Below, in pieces: positions 6,543 to 15,197 of a stretch of DNA of 64,000 bases (positions within the stretch are counted from its first letter, which is position 1; each line of letters starts with the position of its first letter). Made by a program: the position numbers and the translations under genes. The stretch is from NCBI GenBank assembly GCA_049608225.1, contig JBMYXI010000002.1, positions 1 through 64,000 of the forward strand, in the 5' to 3' direction. This DNA comes from Parashewanella sp049608225 (GTDB lineage Bacteria > Pseudomonadota > Gammaproteobacteria > Enterobacterales > Shewanellaceae). The notes below the pieces were generated by a model that worked only from the letters and a program-made list of their open reading frames with translations, ran no database searches and had not been told where the DNA came from.

Positions 6543-6704
6543 TTGCTCAATATTACACCGACATATTTGGCATTATTGATAATGATATTAGCGACGTTAT
6601 TTCTTTTATTGAATCCAATGAGCCTAATGCTCGGACTACTGCTTGCTAACGCATTACTTGGACTGGTCATTTATCATGTCTCAAGTTCAAACCAGCCCAA
6701 GTAA
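6543..6704 (+). CDS. Possible small membrane protein at the end of the psp-like operon
   Basis: From a TTG at 6543 the frame gives 53 aa with two hydrophobic stretches (TYLALLIMILATLFLLL and LMLGLLLANALLGLVIY) and the tail HVSSSNQPK. GGGG lies about 11 nt upstream. A separate 24-residue frame (6448-6522, MSFLFDSGLIFGISPW...) precedes it. Either could be real or both could be remnants of one frameshifted gene; I cannot decide. Confidence 0.3.
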   Translation: MLNITPTYLALLIMILATLFLLLNPMSLMLGLLLANALLGLVIYHVSSSNQPK

Positions 6705-6724
6705 GGTTATAACGTCAGTAACGA

Positions 6725-7462
6725 CTATTTTTTTAGAAAAGAAGAAAATCGAGATTGAGCGGCTTCACTTTTTAGTAATTCACTAAATATTTCAAGCTCT
6801 TGGTGCATTTGATGCTGAATTCGACTTTTATTGGGCCTCATTAATCGGCGCGTTGCTTGCACAGCTTGAGGCGGTTGATCTGCCAACTGCTCAGCGCGGC
6901 TGGTCGCATAAGAAAATAATTGCTCTTTATCAACCAAACGATTCACTAAGCCATATTCAAGGGCTTGGCTGGCACTAAAAGGTTCGCCTAGCATTAACAG
7001 TTCCGCCGCTCTTTGGTGACCAATGAGTTCTGGTAATAAAATGCTTGAACCCGCTTCAGGAACAAGGGCTAAATTGACAAACGGCAGTTGGAATTTTGCG
7101 TTCGACTCTGCATAGACTAAATCACAATGTAATAGCAATGTCGTGCCAATACCAACAGCTGTACCAGACACAGCTGCAACAATTGGTTTCTTTAATTCGA
7201 GTAGGCAATATAAAAAACGAACTGCTGGATGATCGCCTTTAAGATCACCATTTTTGAGAAAATCGGCAATGTCATTTCCTGAGGTAAAACAATCTTCTGT
7301 TCCTCGGAACAGAAATGCACGAATGTCATTGTCTGCCTCACCTTGGATAAGGTATTCTGTAAGCTGTTTGTACATGTCCAGATCTAAGGCATTAAGCTTG
7401 TTTGGTCGATTAAAACTGATGGTACGAACACCATTTTCATCGTTCAGTAGGAGACGACTCAT
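6725..7462 (-). CDS. Enoyl-CoA hydratase/isomerase family protein (crotonase)
   Basis: 245 aa. Crotonase fold: the CoA-binding/oxyanion segment FTSGNDIADF near residue 60, the second oxyanion strand VAAVSGTAVGIGTTLLLHCD (about 97-116) and ALVPEAGSS (about 132-140). The Glu in PEAGSS matches one catalytic Glu; the first is less clear, so isomerase or hydratase activity cannot be told apart. The ATG at 7462 is preferred (AGAGGA 9 nt upstream) over TTG at 7468. It is convergent with the psp-like operon and divergent from the copper chaperone gene. Confidence 0.88.
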   Translation of the reverse strand: MSRLLLNDENGVRTISFNRPNKLNALDLDMYKQLTEYLIQGEADNDIRAFLFRGTEDCFTSGNDIADFLKNGDLKGDHPAVRFLYCLLELKKPIVAAVSGTAVGIGTTLLLHCDLVYAESNAKFQLPFVNLALVPEAGSSILLPELIGHQRAAELLMLGEPFSASQALEYGLVNRLVDKEQLFSYATSRAEQLADQPPQAVQATRRLMRPNKSRIQHQMHQELEIFSELLKSEAAQSRFSSFLKK

Positions 7463-7521
7463 AGTCAATTTTCCTCTATAGCGTAAAATAAGTGCGTGAC
7501 AATAATTGTGTGTTCCCTAAC

Positions 7522-8013
7522 ATGGAGTTTAAGACATTGAGACCGCTATTTAAACAGTCGTTTAATTTTATCTTATTGGCAGTAATGTCATTCAATACCT
7601 TGGCGAATGATGTCAATTTAGTATCGGGATTTATTAGGTTACTACCTGCGACAGTACCAAATACAGCTGCTTATTTAACCTTAGAAAATCATGGTAAGGC
7701 AAAACAGATCATTGCAGCTGAAACACCAGTCGCACAAGAAGCCCAGTTACACACTTTGATAGAAGAAAAAGGTCTAATAAAAATGCGTGAAGTCACTAGT
7801 TATGCGCTGCCTAGTCATGGACAGTTAATACTAGAGCCGACGGGCAACCACATTATGATCCTCGGTTTAAAAAAACCGTTATTAGAAAACCAGCAAGTCC
7901 CATTGACGCTCATTTTTGCCGATCAGACAAAGTTGAATATTAGTCTGCCTGTCAAAAAAGGTAATAATAATGCTGACACAAAGCATAATCATCATCACCA
8001 CCATCATCATTAG
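7522..8013 (+). CDS. PCu(A)C periplasmic copper chaperone with poly-His tail
   Basis: 163 aa from the ATG at 7522, which gives a good signal peptide (cleavage near NTLA-ND). The family binds Cu(I) in the periplasm and passes it to cytochrome oxidase or other cuproproteins. The Met/His copper site is visible: the His of QLHTL, Met in KMREV, and HIM in GNHIMILGL. The C-terminus is HNHHHHHHH, a native His-rich tail that could add metal affinity. The next gene starts 12 nt downstream. Confidence 0.9.
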   Translation: MEFKTLRPLFKQSFNFILLAVMSFNTLANDVNLVSGFIRLLPATVPNTAAYLTLENHGKAKQIIAAETPVAQEAQLHTLIEEKGLIKMREVTSYALPSHGQLILEPTGNHIMILGLKKPLLENQQVPLTLIFADQTKLNISLPVKKGNNNADTKHNHHHHHHH

Positions 8014-8025
8014 GGAGAACATTTG

Positions 8026-9012
8026 ATGGCGATAAGTTGGAGTTGGCAGTTAGGTAAAAAAGTTATCACTGCCATTGGCATACTCGTTTTGATAATGAGT
8101 CTAGTGGGCACATGGTGGAGCATCGATCCTGCTCCAATTAAACCTGAGCAACAACTCAGTTCACAAGGTAAGCCGGTCATTGGCTACGCGACTACGACAG
8201 CATTGATCGATACGGTTGAAGTACTACTGGATAAGCCGGGCGGTTGGACATCCAATGATACTATGCCGCCATCAGTATTTATGGATAACATGCACGCGTT
8301 TGAATTTGGGGCATTAGAACAAGTTCGAGATCTTGCTCGAATTATGCGCAAAGAATTTAGTCGCTCTCAATCACAGTCTGTTGAAGATAAAGATCTCAGT
8401 GAAGCACAAGCAAAATTCAATATCGATCATACCAGCTGGTTAATACCAAGACCGGAAACGGAATATCGCGATGCAATAAAGTTGCTGGATGTTTATCGGT
8501 TAGAAATTAGCGATCCGAATAATCAGGATGCCCAATTTTATGCGCGCGCTGATAATCTTAATGACTGGCTGAAAGAGGTACAAAAACGATTGGGCAGCTT
8601 ATCACAACGATTATCAGCCAGCGTTGAAAATGAAAGAGAAAACACAGATCTAGCGGGTGATACTAGCGCGCAACAGAGCACGAAAAATCTTCCCATTCGT
8701 AAAGTAAAAACCAGCTGGTGGAAGATTGATGACGTATTTTATGAAGCCAGAGGAAGCAGCTGGGCATTACTCAATTTTATGCGTGCAGTTGAAATTGATT
8801 TTGCTGACGTTTTAGAAAAGAAGAATGCGAAAGCCAGCGTACGACAGATTATTAGAGAGCTAGAGGCAACACAACAAACGGTGTGGAGCCCAATGATCTT
8901 AAATGGAAGTGGATTTGGTATAATGGCAAATCATTCATTAGTCATGGCCAATTATATCTCACGGGCGAATGCCGGTGTGATTGATTTAACACAATTACTA
9001 TCACAGGGATAA
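8026..9012 (+). CDS. DUF2333 family membrane-anchored protein
   Basis: 328 aa. One N-terminal membrane segment (about 14-33), then a soluble domain with the family features GYATTTALIDTVEVLL, KPGGWTSNDTMPP and PRPETEYRDAI. A low-complexity acidic/Gln linker lies near 200-225. No enzymatic role is known for the family. GGGAG lies 8 nt before the ATG at 8026, which is preferred to TTG at 8023. The gene sits between the copper chaperone and the outer-membrane protein with only 2 nt to the latter, so the three are probably co-transcribed. Confidence 0.85.
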   Translation: MAISWSWQLGKKVITAIGILVLIMSLVGTWWSIDPAPIKPEQQLSSQGKPVIGYATTTALIDTVEVLLDKPGGWTSNDTMPPSVFMDNMHAFEFGALEQVRDLARIMRKEFSRSQSQSVEDKDLSEAQAKFNIDHTSWLIPRPETEYRDAIKLLDVYRLEISDPNNQDAQFYARADNLNDWLKEVQKRLGSLSQRLSASVENERENTDLAGDTSAQQSTKNLPIRKVKTSWWKIDDVFYEARGSSWALLNFMRAVEIDFADVLEKKNAKASVRQIIRELEATQQTVWSPMILNGSGFGIMANHSLVMANYISRANAGVIDLTQLLSQG

Positions 9013-9014
9013 CG

Positions 9015-9710
9015 ATGAAAAAGTCGATATTATTAGCAAGTATGCTATTTGCAGGTGCATCACAAGCGGCATCGGTTGTAGGCGTTAAGTTTGGTGGGGA
9101 AGCGTGGAGTGTAGATACGTCAGGCTCAATTAGCCCCAAAAATAACCCTTCACAGACTTACGATTACAAAAAATCTAATAATGGCAAAATATGGGTCGCA
9201 TTTGAGCACCCAATCCCTTTAGTCCCTAATGTCATGCTTAAAGCGAGTTTTCTTGATGGGAAAGGCAGCATTAAACAGCAAAATACAACAACGCACGTAA
9301 AAACCGATTTAAGTCATCTAGATGCCGTTCTATATTATGAGCTATTAGACAATGACATCGTCTCTTTAGATGCAGGTGCCGCGTACCGTAAAATGCAAGG
9401 TGATTTAGCACTTTCGACGATGGATAACGCCATTGATATTAACAAGGGCATTGTTATGGCCTATGCTGCGGCTAAAGCGAGTGCTCCTGGAGTCGATCTA
9501 TTTGCGTTTGCAGACGTAGAAGTTGGCTTAAATGAGCGTGAAACCTATGACTATTCAATAGGCATTGGTTATACCTTTGACGGCATAGTTGCTGATTATA
9601 ATCTACGAGCTGGGTATCGCGAGTTTAATTTCGACGTGGATCGCTTCTCAGGTGTAAATGCAAAGACGAAAGCAGACGGCATTTTCTTAGGATTAGAAAT
9701 CGATTTTTAA
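9015..9710 (+). CDS. Outer-membrane beta-barrel protein, TIGR04219/YfaZ-like
   Basis: 231 aa. Signal peptide MKKSILLASMLFAGASQAA (cleavage at SQA-A). The mature part is alternating polar/apolar strands, ending with the outer-membrane signature ...GLEIDF with terminal Phe. The pattern (SVVGVKFGGEAW start, DAVLYYELLDN middle, GIGYTF) fits the TIGR04219 family of small barrels. The function is unknown. The gene ends just before a strong terminator. Confidence 0.83.
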   Translation: MKKSILLASMLFAGASQAASVVGVKFGGEAWSVDTSGSISPKNNPSQTYDYKKSNNGKIWVAFEHPIPLVPNVMLKASFLDGKGSIKQQNTTTHVKTDLSHLDAVLYYELLDNDIVSLDAGAAYRKMQGDLALSTMDNAIDINKGIVMAYAAAKASAPGVDLFAFADVEVGLNERETYDYSIGIGYTFDGIVADYNLRAGYREFNFDVDRFSGVNAKTKADGIFLGLEIDF

Positions 9711-9739
9711 CTAAGTGTTGACTTAATTTTTGCTCACCA

Positions 9740-9762
9740 AACCGTCCTAGTGACGGTTTTTT
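9740..9762 (+). terminator. Rho-independent terminator after the outer-membrane protein gene
   Basis: Stem AACCGTC (9740-9746) and GACGGTT (9752-9758), 5 nt loop, followed by TTTTTG. Confidence 0.85.
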
Positions 9763-9811
9763 GTTAGACAAAAATTAACCTTACTAACCTGAACTCTGCA
9801 TATAAAACAAC

Positions 9812-9834
9812 AAAACCGCCATAAAGGCGGTTTT
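9812..9834 (-). terminator. Terminator of secA
   Basis: Stem AAAACCGCC/GGCGGTTTT around ATAAA, 28 nt beyond the secA stop. The flanking A and T runs let it work in both directions. Confidence 0.85.
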
Positions 9835-9861
9835 GACTGTCACACTAAAGCGGCTAAAAAG

Positions 9862-12585
9862 TTAGCTCACCTTACCGTGACATTGCTTGTACTTTTTACC
9901 TGAACCACACGGACAAGGATCGTTACGACCCACCTTTTCACCATCACGTACCATAGGCGTGTGGTTTGCGAGTTCAGCTGCTTCCTCAGCACCAATTAAC
10001 GGATCTGCTTGTTGATGTTGAAAGTCACGATGTAAGCGCGCTTCTTCCTCACGACGACGTTGCTCCATTTCATCCACATCAGATTGTGCTTGTACCTGAA
10101 CTTTAGAAAGAATGCTGATGACGTCGTATTTCAATGAATCCAGCATTTCTTGGAACAGTTCGAACGATTCACGCTTGTATTCTTGTTTAGGGTTCTTTTG
10201 CGCATAACCACGTAAATGAATACCTTGGCGTAAGTGATCCATCGCAGCCAAATGCTCTTTCCACAAAGTATCTAAGGTTTGTAGCATCACTGATTTTTCA
10301 AACTGGCGTAACACTTCAGCGCCAACCATTTGTTCTTTCTCAGCGTACGATGTTGCCCACGCTTCGACAATACGTTCACGTAACGTTTCTTCGTGTAAAT
10401 CGTCTTCTTTATCTAACCATTCTTGGATAGGTAAAGTCAGTCCAAACTCTTGTGATAAACGTGTTTCAAGACCCGGCACATCCCACAATTCTTCGATTGA
10501 TTGCGGTGGAATATACTCAGTCACCATACCATCTATCACATCCTCTTGGATCATCTTGATGGTTTCATCAATGCTTTCAGCATCCATTAAGTCATTACGC
10601 TGAGAATATACTACTTGACGTTGATCATTGGCAACATCATCAAACTCAAGTAATTGCTTACGAATATCAAAGTTACGTGCTTCAACCTTGCGTTGGGCGT
10701 TTTCAATTGCACGGGAAACCCAAGGGTGCTCAATCGCTTCGCCTTCTTCCATACCAAGCTTTTTCATCATTCCAGAAACACGATCTGAAGCGAAAATACG
10801 CATCAAGCTGTCTTCCATTGAAAGATAAAAACGTGATGAACCCGCATCACCCTGACGACCAGAACGACCACGTAATTGGTTATCAATACGACGTGATTCA
10901 TGACGCTCGGTGCCTAAAATATGTAAACCACCTGAAGCCACGACTTCATCATGTCGCACTTTCCAATCTGCTTTGATTTTAGCAATTTGCTCATCCGTCG
11001 GATTTTTTAATGCGGCAACTTCTGCATTCCAGTTACCACCTAACACGATATCGGTACCACGACCAGCCATGTTAGTTGCAACAGTAACACTACCTGCACG
11101 ACCCGCTTGAGCAACAATGTCTGCTTCTTTTTCATGGAACTTCGCATTAAGGACACTGTGAGGTATTTTTTCTTGCTTCATTAATCGCGCAAGCAATTCC
11201 GATTGCTCGATGGAAACGGTACCAACCAATACTGGCTGACCACGTTCACGGCAGTCTTTGATATCAGCAATAATCGCGTTGTATTTCTCACTCGCCGTTA
11301 AATAAACCAAATCAGCCCTATCGTCACGAACCATTGGCTTATTAGTTGGTACAACCACTGTATCCAAACCATAAATATGCTGGAATTCGAACGCCTCAGT
11401 ATCAGCGGTACCTGTCATCCCCGCGAGTTTTTCGTAAATACGGAAATAGTTCTGGAATGTGATCGAAGCAAGCGTTTGGTTTTCATTTTGAATTTGCGCG
11501 TTTTCTTTGGCTTCAACGGCTTGATGCAAACCTTCTGACCAACGGCGACCCGGCATGGTACGGCCGGTATGTTCATCAACAATGATCACTTCATCATCTT
11601 GAACAATGTAATCAACATCACGTTCAAATAAGGTGTGTGCTCTCAGTGCAGCATTAACATGGTGCAGTAACGAGATATTCGCCGCAGAGTACAGTGAGTC
11701 ACCCTCTTGTAATAATCCGCGTTCGATAAGCAGTTTTTCAACTTTCTCTTGACCACGTTCGGTTAAATGAACTTGTTTGGCTTTTTCATCAATCGAGTAA
11801 TCCCCGTCACCAGTGTACTCTTCGCTATCTTCTTTATCTTGTTTAATAAGGTTTGGAATAAGCGTATTAATTTTGATGTAAAGTTCTGAACTGTCTTCTG
11901 CAGCACCAGAAATGATCAGTGGCGTACGCGCTTCATCAATAAGAATTGAATCGACTTCATCAATAAGTGCGTAATGTAACGGACGCTGAACACGCTCGTT
12001 TGGTGAAAAAGCCATATTATCGCGAAGATAATCAAAACCAAATTCATTATTGGTACCGTAAGTAATATCTGATGCGTAAGCTTGTTTTTTCTCTTCAGGA
12101 GACAAACCCGCAACGTTAATACCTACTGACAATCCAAGAAATTCAAATAATGGGCGGTTGAACTCAGCATCACGCGCAGCAAGATAATCATTCACCGTAA
12201 TAATGTGAACGCCTTTACCTGTTAAACCATTTAAGTAAGCTGGCAGAGTTGCAGTTAAGGTTTTACCTTCTCCCGTTCGCATTTCAGCAATACGATTACT
12301 ATCCAGTACCATACCACCGATAAGCTGCACGTCAAAATGACGCATTTCAAATACACGCTTTGATGCTTCTCGAACAGTAGCAAAGGCTTCTGCCATGATG
12401 TCGTTTAATGACTCACCAGCTTCTAAACGCTTTCTAAACTCAGCTGTTTTTTCTTTAAGCTGCTCATCATTGAGCTTCTCATAATCAGCTTCGAGTGCAT
12501 TGATCTGTTGAACAACTTTCCCTAGTGCTTTGAGGGTTCGTTCGTTACGGCTACCAAAAATTTTTGTCAGTAATTTTCCAAACAT
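9862..12585 (-). CDS. secA: Preprotein translocase ATPase SecA
   Basis: 907 aa from the ATG at 12585 (E. coli 901). It is the motor of the SecYEG translocon. Seen: Walker A GEGKT (105-109), Walker B region with LIDEVDSILIDEAR (about 205-218), VATNMAGRGTDI of the second ATPase domain, the helical scaffold, and the C-terminal zinc/SecB-binding motif DPCPCGSGKKYKQCH. An in-frame GTG three codons upstream is less likely. It is separated from the M23 peptidase gene by about 70 bp without a terminator. No secM-like gene is visible upstream. Confidence 0.98.
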   Translation of the reverse strand: MFGKLLTKIFGSRNERTLKALGKVVQQINALEADYEKLNDEQLKEKTAEFRKRLEAGESLNDIMAEAFATVREASKRVFEMRHFDVQLIGGMVLDSNRIAEMRTGEGKTLTATLPAYLNGLTGKGVHIITVNDYLAARDAEFNRPLFEFLGLSVGINVAGLSPEEKKQAYASDITYGTNNEFGFDYLRDNMAFSPNERVQRPLHYALIDEVDSILIDEARTPLIISGAAEDSSELYIKINTLIPNLIKQDKEDSEEYTGDGDYSIDEKAKQVHLTERGQEKVEKLLIERGLLQEGDSLYSAANISLLHHVNAALRAHTLFERDVDYIVQDDEVIIVDEHTGRTMPGRRWSEGLHQAVEAKENAQIQNENQTLASITFQNYFRIYEKLAGMTGTADTEAFEFQHIYGLDTVVVPTNKPMVRDDRADLVYLTASEKYNAIIADIKDCRERGQPVLVGTVSIEQSELLARLMKQEKIPHSVLNAKFHEKEADIVAQAGRAGSVTVATNMAGRGTDIVLGGNWNAEVAALKNPTDEQIAKIKADWKVRHDEVVASGGLHILGTERHESRRIDNQLRGRSGRQGDAGSSRFYLSMEDSLMRIFASDRVSGMMKKLGMEEGEAIEHPWVSRAIENAQRKVEARNFDIRKQLLEFDDVANDQRQVVYSQRNDLMDAESIDETIKMIQEDVIDGMVTEYIPPQSIEELWDVPGLETRLSQEFGLTLPIQEWLDKEDDLHEETLRERIVEAWATSYAEKEQMVGAEVLRQFEKSVMLQTLDTLWKEHLAAMDHLRQGIHLRGYAQKNPKQEYKRESFELFQEMLDSLKYDVISILSKVQVQAQSDVDEMEQRRREEEARLHRDFQHQQADPLIGAEEAAELANHTPMVRDGEKVGRNDPCPCGSGKKYKQCHGKVS

Positions 12586-12653
12586 CTGAATCACTTATTG
12601 TTAAATGGCTAAAATTTAATAATTGTTTATGTCTATTGTTGCCAATGTTTCAA

Positions 12654-13553
12654 TTAACCTGCCTTGCGGTAGACGTACTTTTGCGGATCAATCTGTTGTC
12701 CACCCCGCAACACCTCATAATGCACATGCGGGCCGGTTGAGCGCCCCGTACTGCCCATGCTTGCTATTTTCTCCCCTTTACCCACAACATCACCAAGTCG
12801 CACATTGAGCGATTTGTTATGACCATATCGGGTGCGTAATCCATTACCGTGATCAATTTCAACCAGTTCACCGTAACCAAACATACTTCCAGCCCATGTC
12901 ACTACCCCCGCAGCGGTTGCGACGACATCCTCGCCCTCAGCACCAGCAAAGTCAATGCCTTTATGCATGGCTCGGCGACCAGTAAAAGGATCATTACGTA
13001 AACCAAAGGGAGAAGATAACCAACCTTTACCAATAGGACGCCCTGAAATATAACGTTCCTTATTTATATGGTGATTAGATACTAAAGTTTCAAGTAGTAA
13101 AAACTGCTGTTGGTGATTATCAAGTTTTAATGCCAACTTATCCATATCATCAAATAACTGTTGCAGTTCAATATCTGAGCCCATCGAGCTTGAACCACCA
13201 ATCCCAACTTCAGCCTCGAAATCAAATTGGTCTTGTAAATCATTTTGCTTGGCAACCTGCTGACCCAAAGCTTCTAAACGCGTCATTTTCGCTTGCATAA
13301 GTGCCACATGGGTTACTAATGTGGCTAATTGTGACTCTGTCGCCTTTCTCAACCCCGTCAGCTGTTGCTTTTGTGATTCACGAAGCATACGCTCACTGTG
13401 CATGTTCGCTTGTTGATTTTGAAAACGCTCATTACTATATTGATAGATACCGACACAAGCGGCGATGAGCAGCATAGGCAATAACAACCAAGTTTTACCC
13501 AATTGTAAACGCGTTACACCATTTTTACCTTGAACAAATACTGTTACACTCAT
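12654..13553 (-). CDS. M23 family metallopeptidase (LytM domain), membrane-anchored
   Basis: 299 aa. Single membrane segment (about 21-39), coiled-coil periplasmic region (about 45-110), then an M23 domain with zinc residues His197 and Asp201 (HKGIDFAG) and HVH at 276-278 (PHVHYE). All metal ligands are kept, so it is probably an active peptidoglycan endopeptidase. Similar genes often sit beside secA and the DUF721 gene in this group. Its start lies 24 nt from the start of the divergent dciA. Confidence 0.92.
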   Translation of the reverse strand: MSVTVFVQGKNGVTRLQLGKTWLLLPMLLIAACVGIYQYSNERFQNQQANMHSERMLRESQKQQLTGLRKATESQLATLVTHVALMQAKMTRLEALGQQVAKQNDLQDQFDFEAEVGIGGSSSMGSDIELQQLFDDMDKLALKLDNHQQQFLLLETLVSNHHINKERYISGRPIGKGWLSSPFGLRNDPFTGRRAMHKGIDFAGAEGEDVVATAAGVVTWAGSMFGYGELVEIDHGNGLRTRYGHNKSLNVRLGDVVGKGEKIASMGSTGRSTGPHVHYEVLRGGQQIDPQKYVYRKAG

Positions 13554-13577
13554 AGGCCTTTAACCAATATAGTTAAT

Positions 13578-14030
13578 ATGAAAAAGCATCCTCAAGATCT
13601 AAGCCAGTTGTTTAACGCTTCAGGTAAGCTACCCGAAATAAAAGAAAAAGCGGAATTACTCATTCGTTTAGATCAATGCCTTAAACAACAACTTTCTCTA
13701 CAACTTGCCCAGCAAGTCAGAGTGGCTAACCTTCGTCATGACAACTTAGTGTTAGAGACTCCAACAGCGGCTTGGGCTGCACGGCTTAACTTTCAAAAAC
13801 CACAAATTTTGCTTCAACTTCAACGTGAAGCCTTACCAATGCTCTCTGCAATTGACGTTAAAGTCAACCCAAGGATGAACACCAGTTCACCAGATAGTCA
13901 GCTTTCTACTAAGACCAAGTATGCTCAGCTTAGTATAACATCCGCTTCACATATCGAGTCATTAGCAGAGAATGTTGAAGGTAGCTTGGGGCAGAAACTA
14001 AAACGGCTGGCTGCATTAGCCAGCCGTTAA
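13578..14030 (+). CDS. dciA: DUF721 protein, DciA-type replicative helicase loader
   Basis: 150 aa from the ATG at 13578 (MKKHPQDLSQLF). The N-terminal KH-like DUF721 domain covers about 1-100, with the typical hydrophobic core LQLAQQVRVANLRHDNLVLETPTAAWAARLNF; the tail is polar. DUF721 proteins are the DciA helicase operators that act on DnaB in bacteria lacking DnaC (family knowledge). It is divergent from the M23 gene and convergent with lpxC. Confidence 0.85.
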   Translation: MKKHPQDLSQLFNASGKLPEIKEKAELLIRLDQCLKQQLSLQLAQQVRVANLRHDNLVLETPTAAWAARLNFQKPQILLQLQREALPMLSAIDVKVNPRMNTSSPDSQLSTKTKYAQLSITSASHIESLAENVEGSLGQKLKRLAALASR

Positions 14031-14050
14031 GGCAATTCAGAGTCAGACGA

Positions 14051-14971
14051 CTAAGCTGTTACCAAATCATTTGCTGGTACAAAGCTTACTGGAACATCGG
14101 CTTCTTGTTGGTAATCGACCAGCTCCCATGCTTCTTGATTTGCCAGTAATGCTCGAACCAATTTGTTATTCAAAGCATGGCCTGCTTTGTATGCGGAAAA
14201 TTCACCGACAATAGCATTTCCAGCAACATACAGATCGCCAAAAGCATCTAAAATCTTATGTTTCAAAAATTCATCATCGTATCTCAAACCATCTGGATTA
14301 AGAACACGATATTCATCCAGCACAACAGCATTTTCCATGCTGCCACCTAAAGCAAGGTCATTTGCTCTTAAGTATTCAATGTCACGCATGAAACCAAAAG
14401 TTCGAGCACGGCTGATGTCTTTTACAAACGCTGACGTTGAAAAGTCCATCATCATGTGCTGTTTACTGCGAGAGATTTCTGGATGGTCAAAGTCAATCGT
14501 GAAGTCGATTTTAAAACCTTGATATGGCTTTAATACTGCCCATTTATCACCATCTTCAACGCGAACCTCTTGTTTAATACGCAAATATTTTTTGGGTGCT
14601 GATTGTTGTGCAATACCCGCTGACTGTAGCAAGTATACAAATGGACTTGCACTGCCATCCATAATTGGGATCTCAGGGGCATCAACTTCAATAATCGCAT
14701 TATCGATACCTAAACCTGCAAGTGCGGCAAATAAATGTTCGATAGTCGAAATTTTTACACCTTCGTCATTCATCAGCACAGTACAAAGCATGGTTTCACG
14801 AACTTGATCTGCCTTTGCTGGAATGGTTACTGCTGGCTCAAGATCGGTACGCAAAAACACAATTCCTGTATTTTCAGGAGCTGGACGGATGGCCAAAGTC
14901 ACTTTGTTACCGGAATGCAAACCAACACCGGTTGTCTTTACCATTTTTTGAACAGTTCTTTGAAAAATCAT
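14051..14971 (-). CDS. lpxC: UDP-3-O-acyl-N-acetylglucosamine deacetylase LpxC
   Basis: 306 aa, first committed step of lipid A synthesis, zinc enzyme. Zinc ligands fall at the same numbers as in E. coli: His79 (IEHLFAAL), His238 and Asp242 (HKILDAFGD); the catalytic His265 is in KAGHALNN. The gene follows ftsZ in the usual order. About 225 bp separate them, enough for its own promoter. The C-terminal tail ends ...NDLVTA; in E. coli the tail is the FtsH degradation signal. Confidence 0.98.
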   Translation of the reverse strand: MIFQRTVQKMVKTTGVGLHSGNKVTLAIRPAPENTGIVFLRTDLEPAVTIPAKADQVRETMLCTVLMNDEGVKISTIEHLFAALAGLGIDNAIIEVDAPEIPIMDGSASPFVYLLQSAGIAQQSAPKKYLRIKQEVRVEDGDKWAVLKPYQGFKIDFTIDFDHPEISRSKQHMMMDFSTSAFVKDISRARTFGFMRDIEYLRANDLALGGSMENAVVLDEYRVLNPDGLRYDDEFLKHKILDAFGDLYVAGNAIVGEFSAYKAGHALNNKLVRALLANQEAWELVDYQQEADVPVSFVPANDLVTA

Positions 14972-15197
14972 TCAGTTACCCGTTTTCGTTTTGCATTAGT
15001 ACTACACATATTTTGCGACATTACTTTCGCTACGGTTGTTATTAATATCCAACCAACAACAAACCGCAGGCTGGTTAGGCTGGTCGGATATCTTAGCATA
15101 TTTTCGAATAGATACAAAAACAAGCTATTTTATCACGTTAAACAGTGATCTCAGTCAAACTGATATAAAGCACTTTCACACTCAATTTTGGCGGCGT

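Noticed and set aside
7990..8010. CAT/CAC-rich end of the copper chaperone gene as a cloning tag
   Set aside because: The reading frame continues naturally into flanking chromosomal genes with mixed His codons, so it is native.
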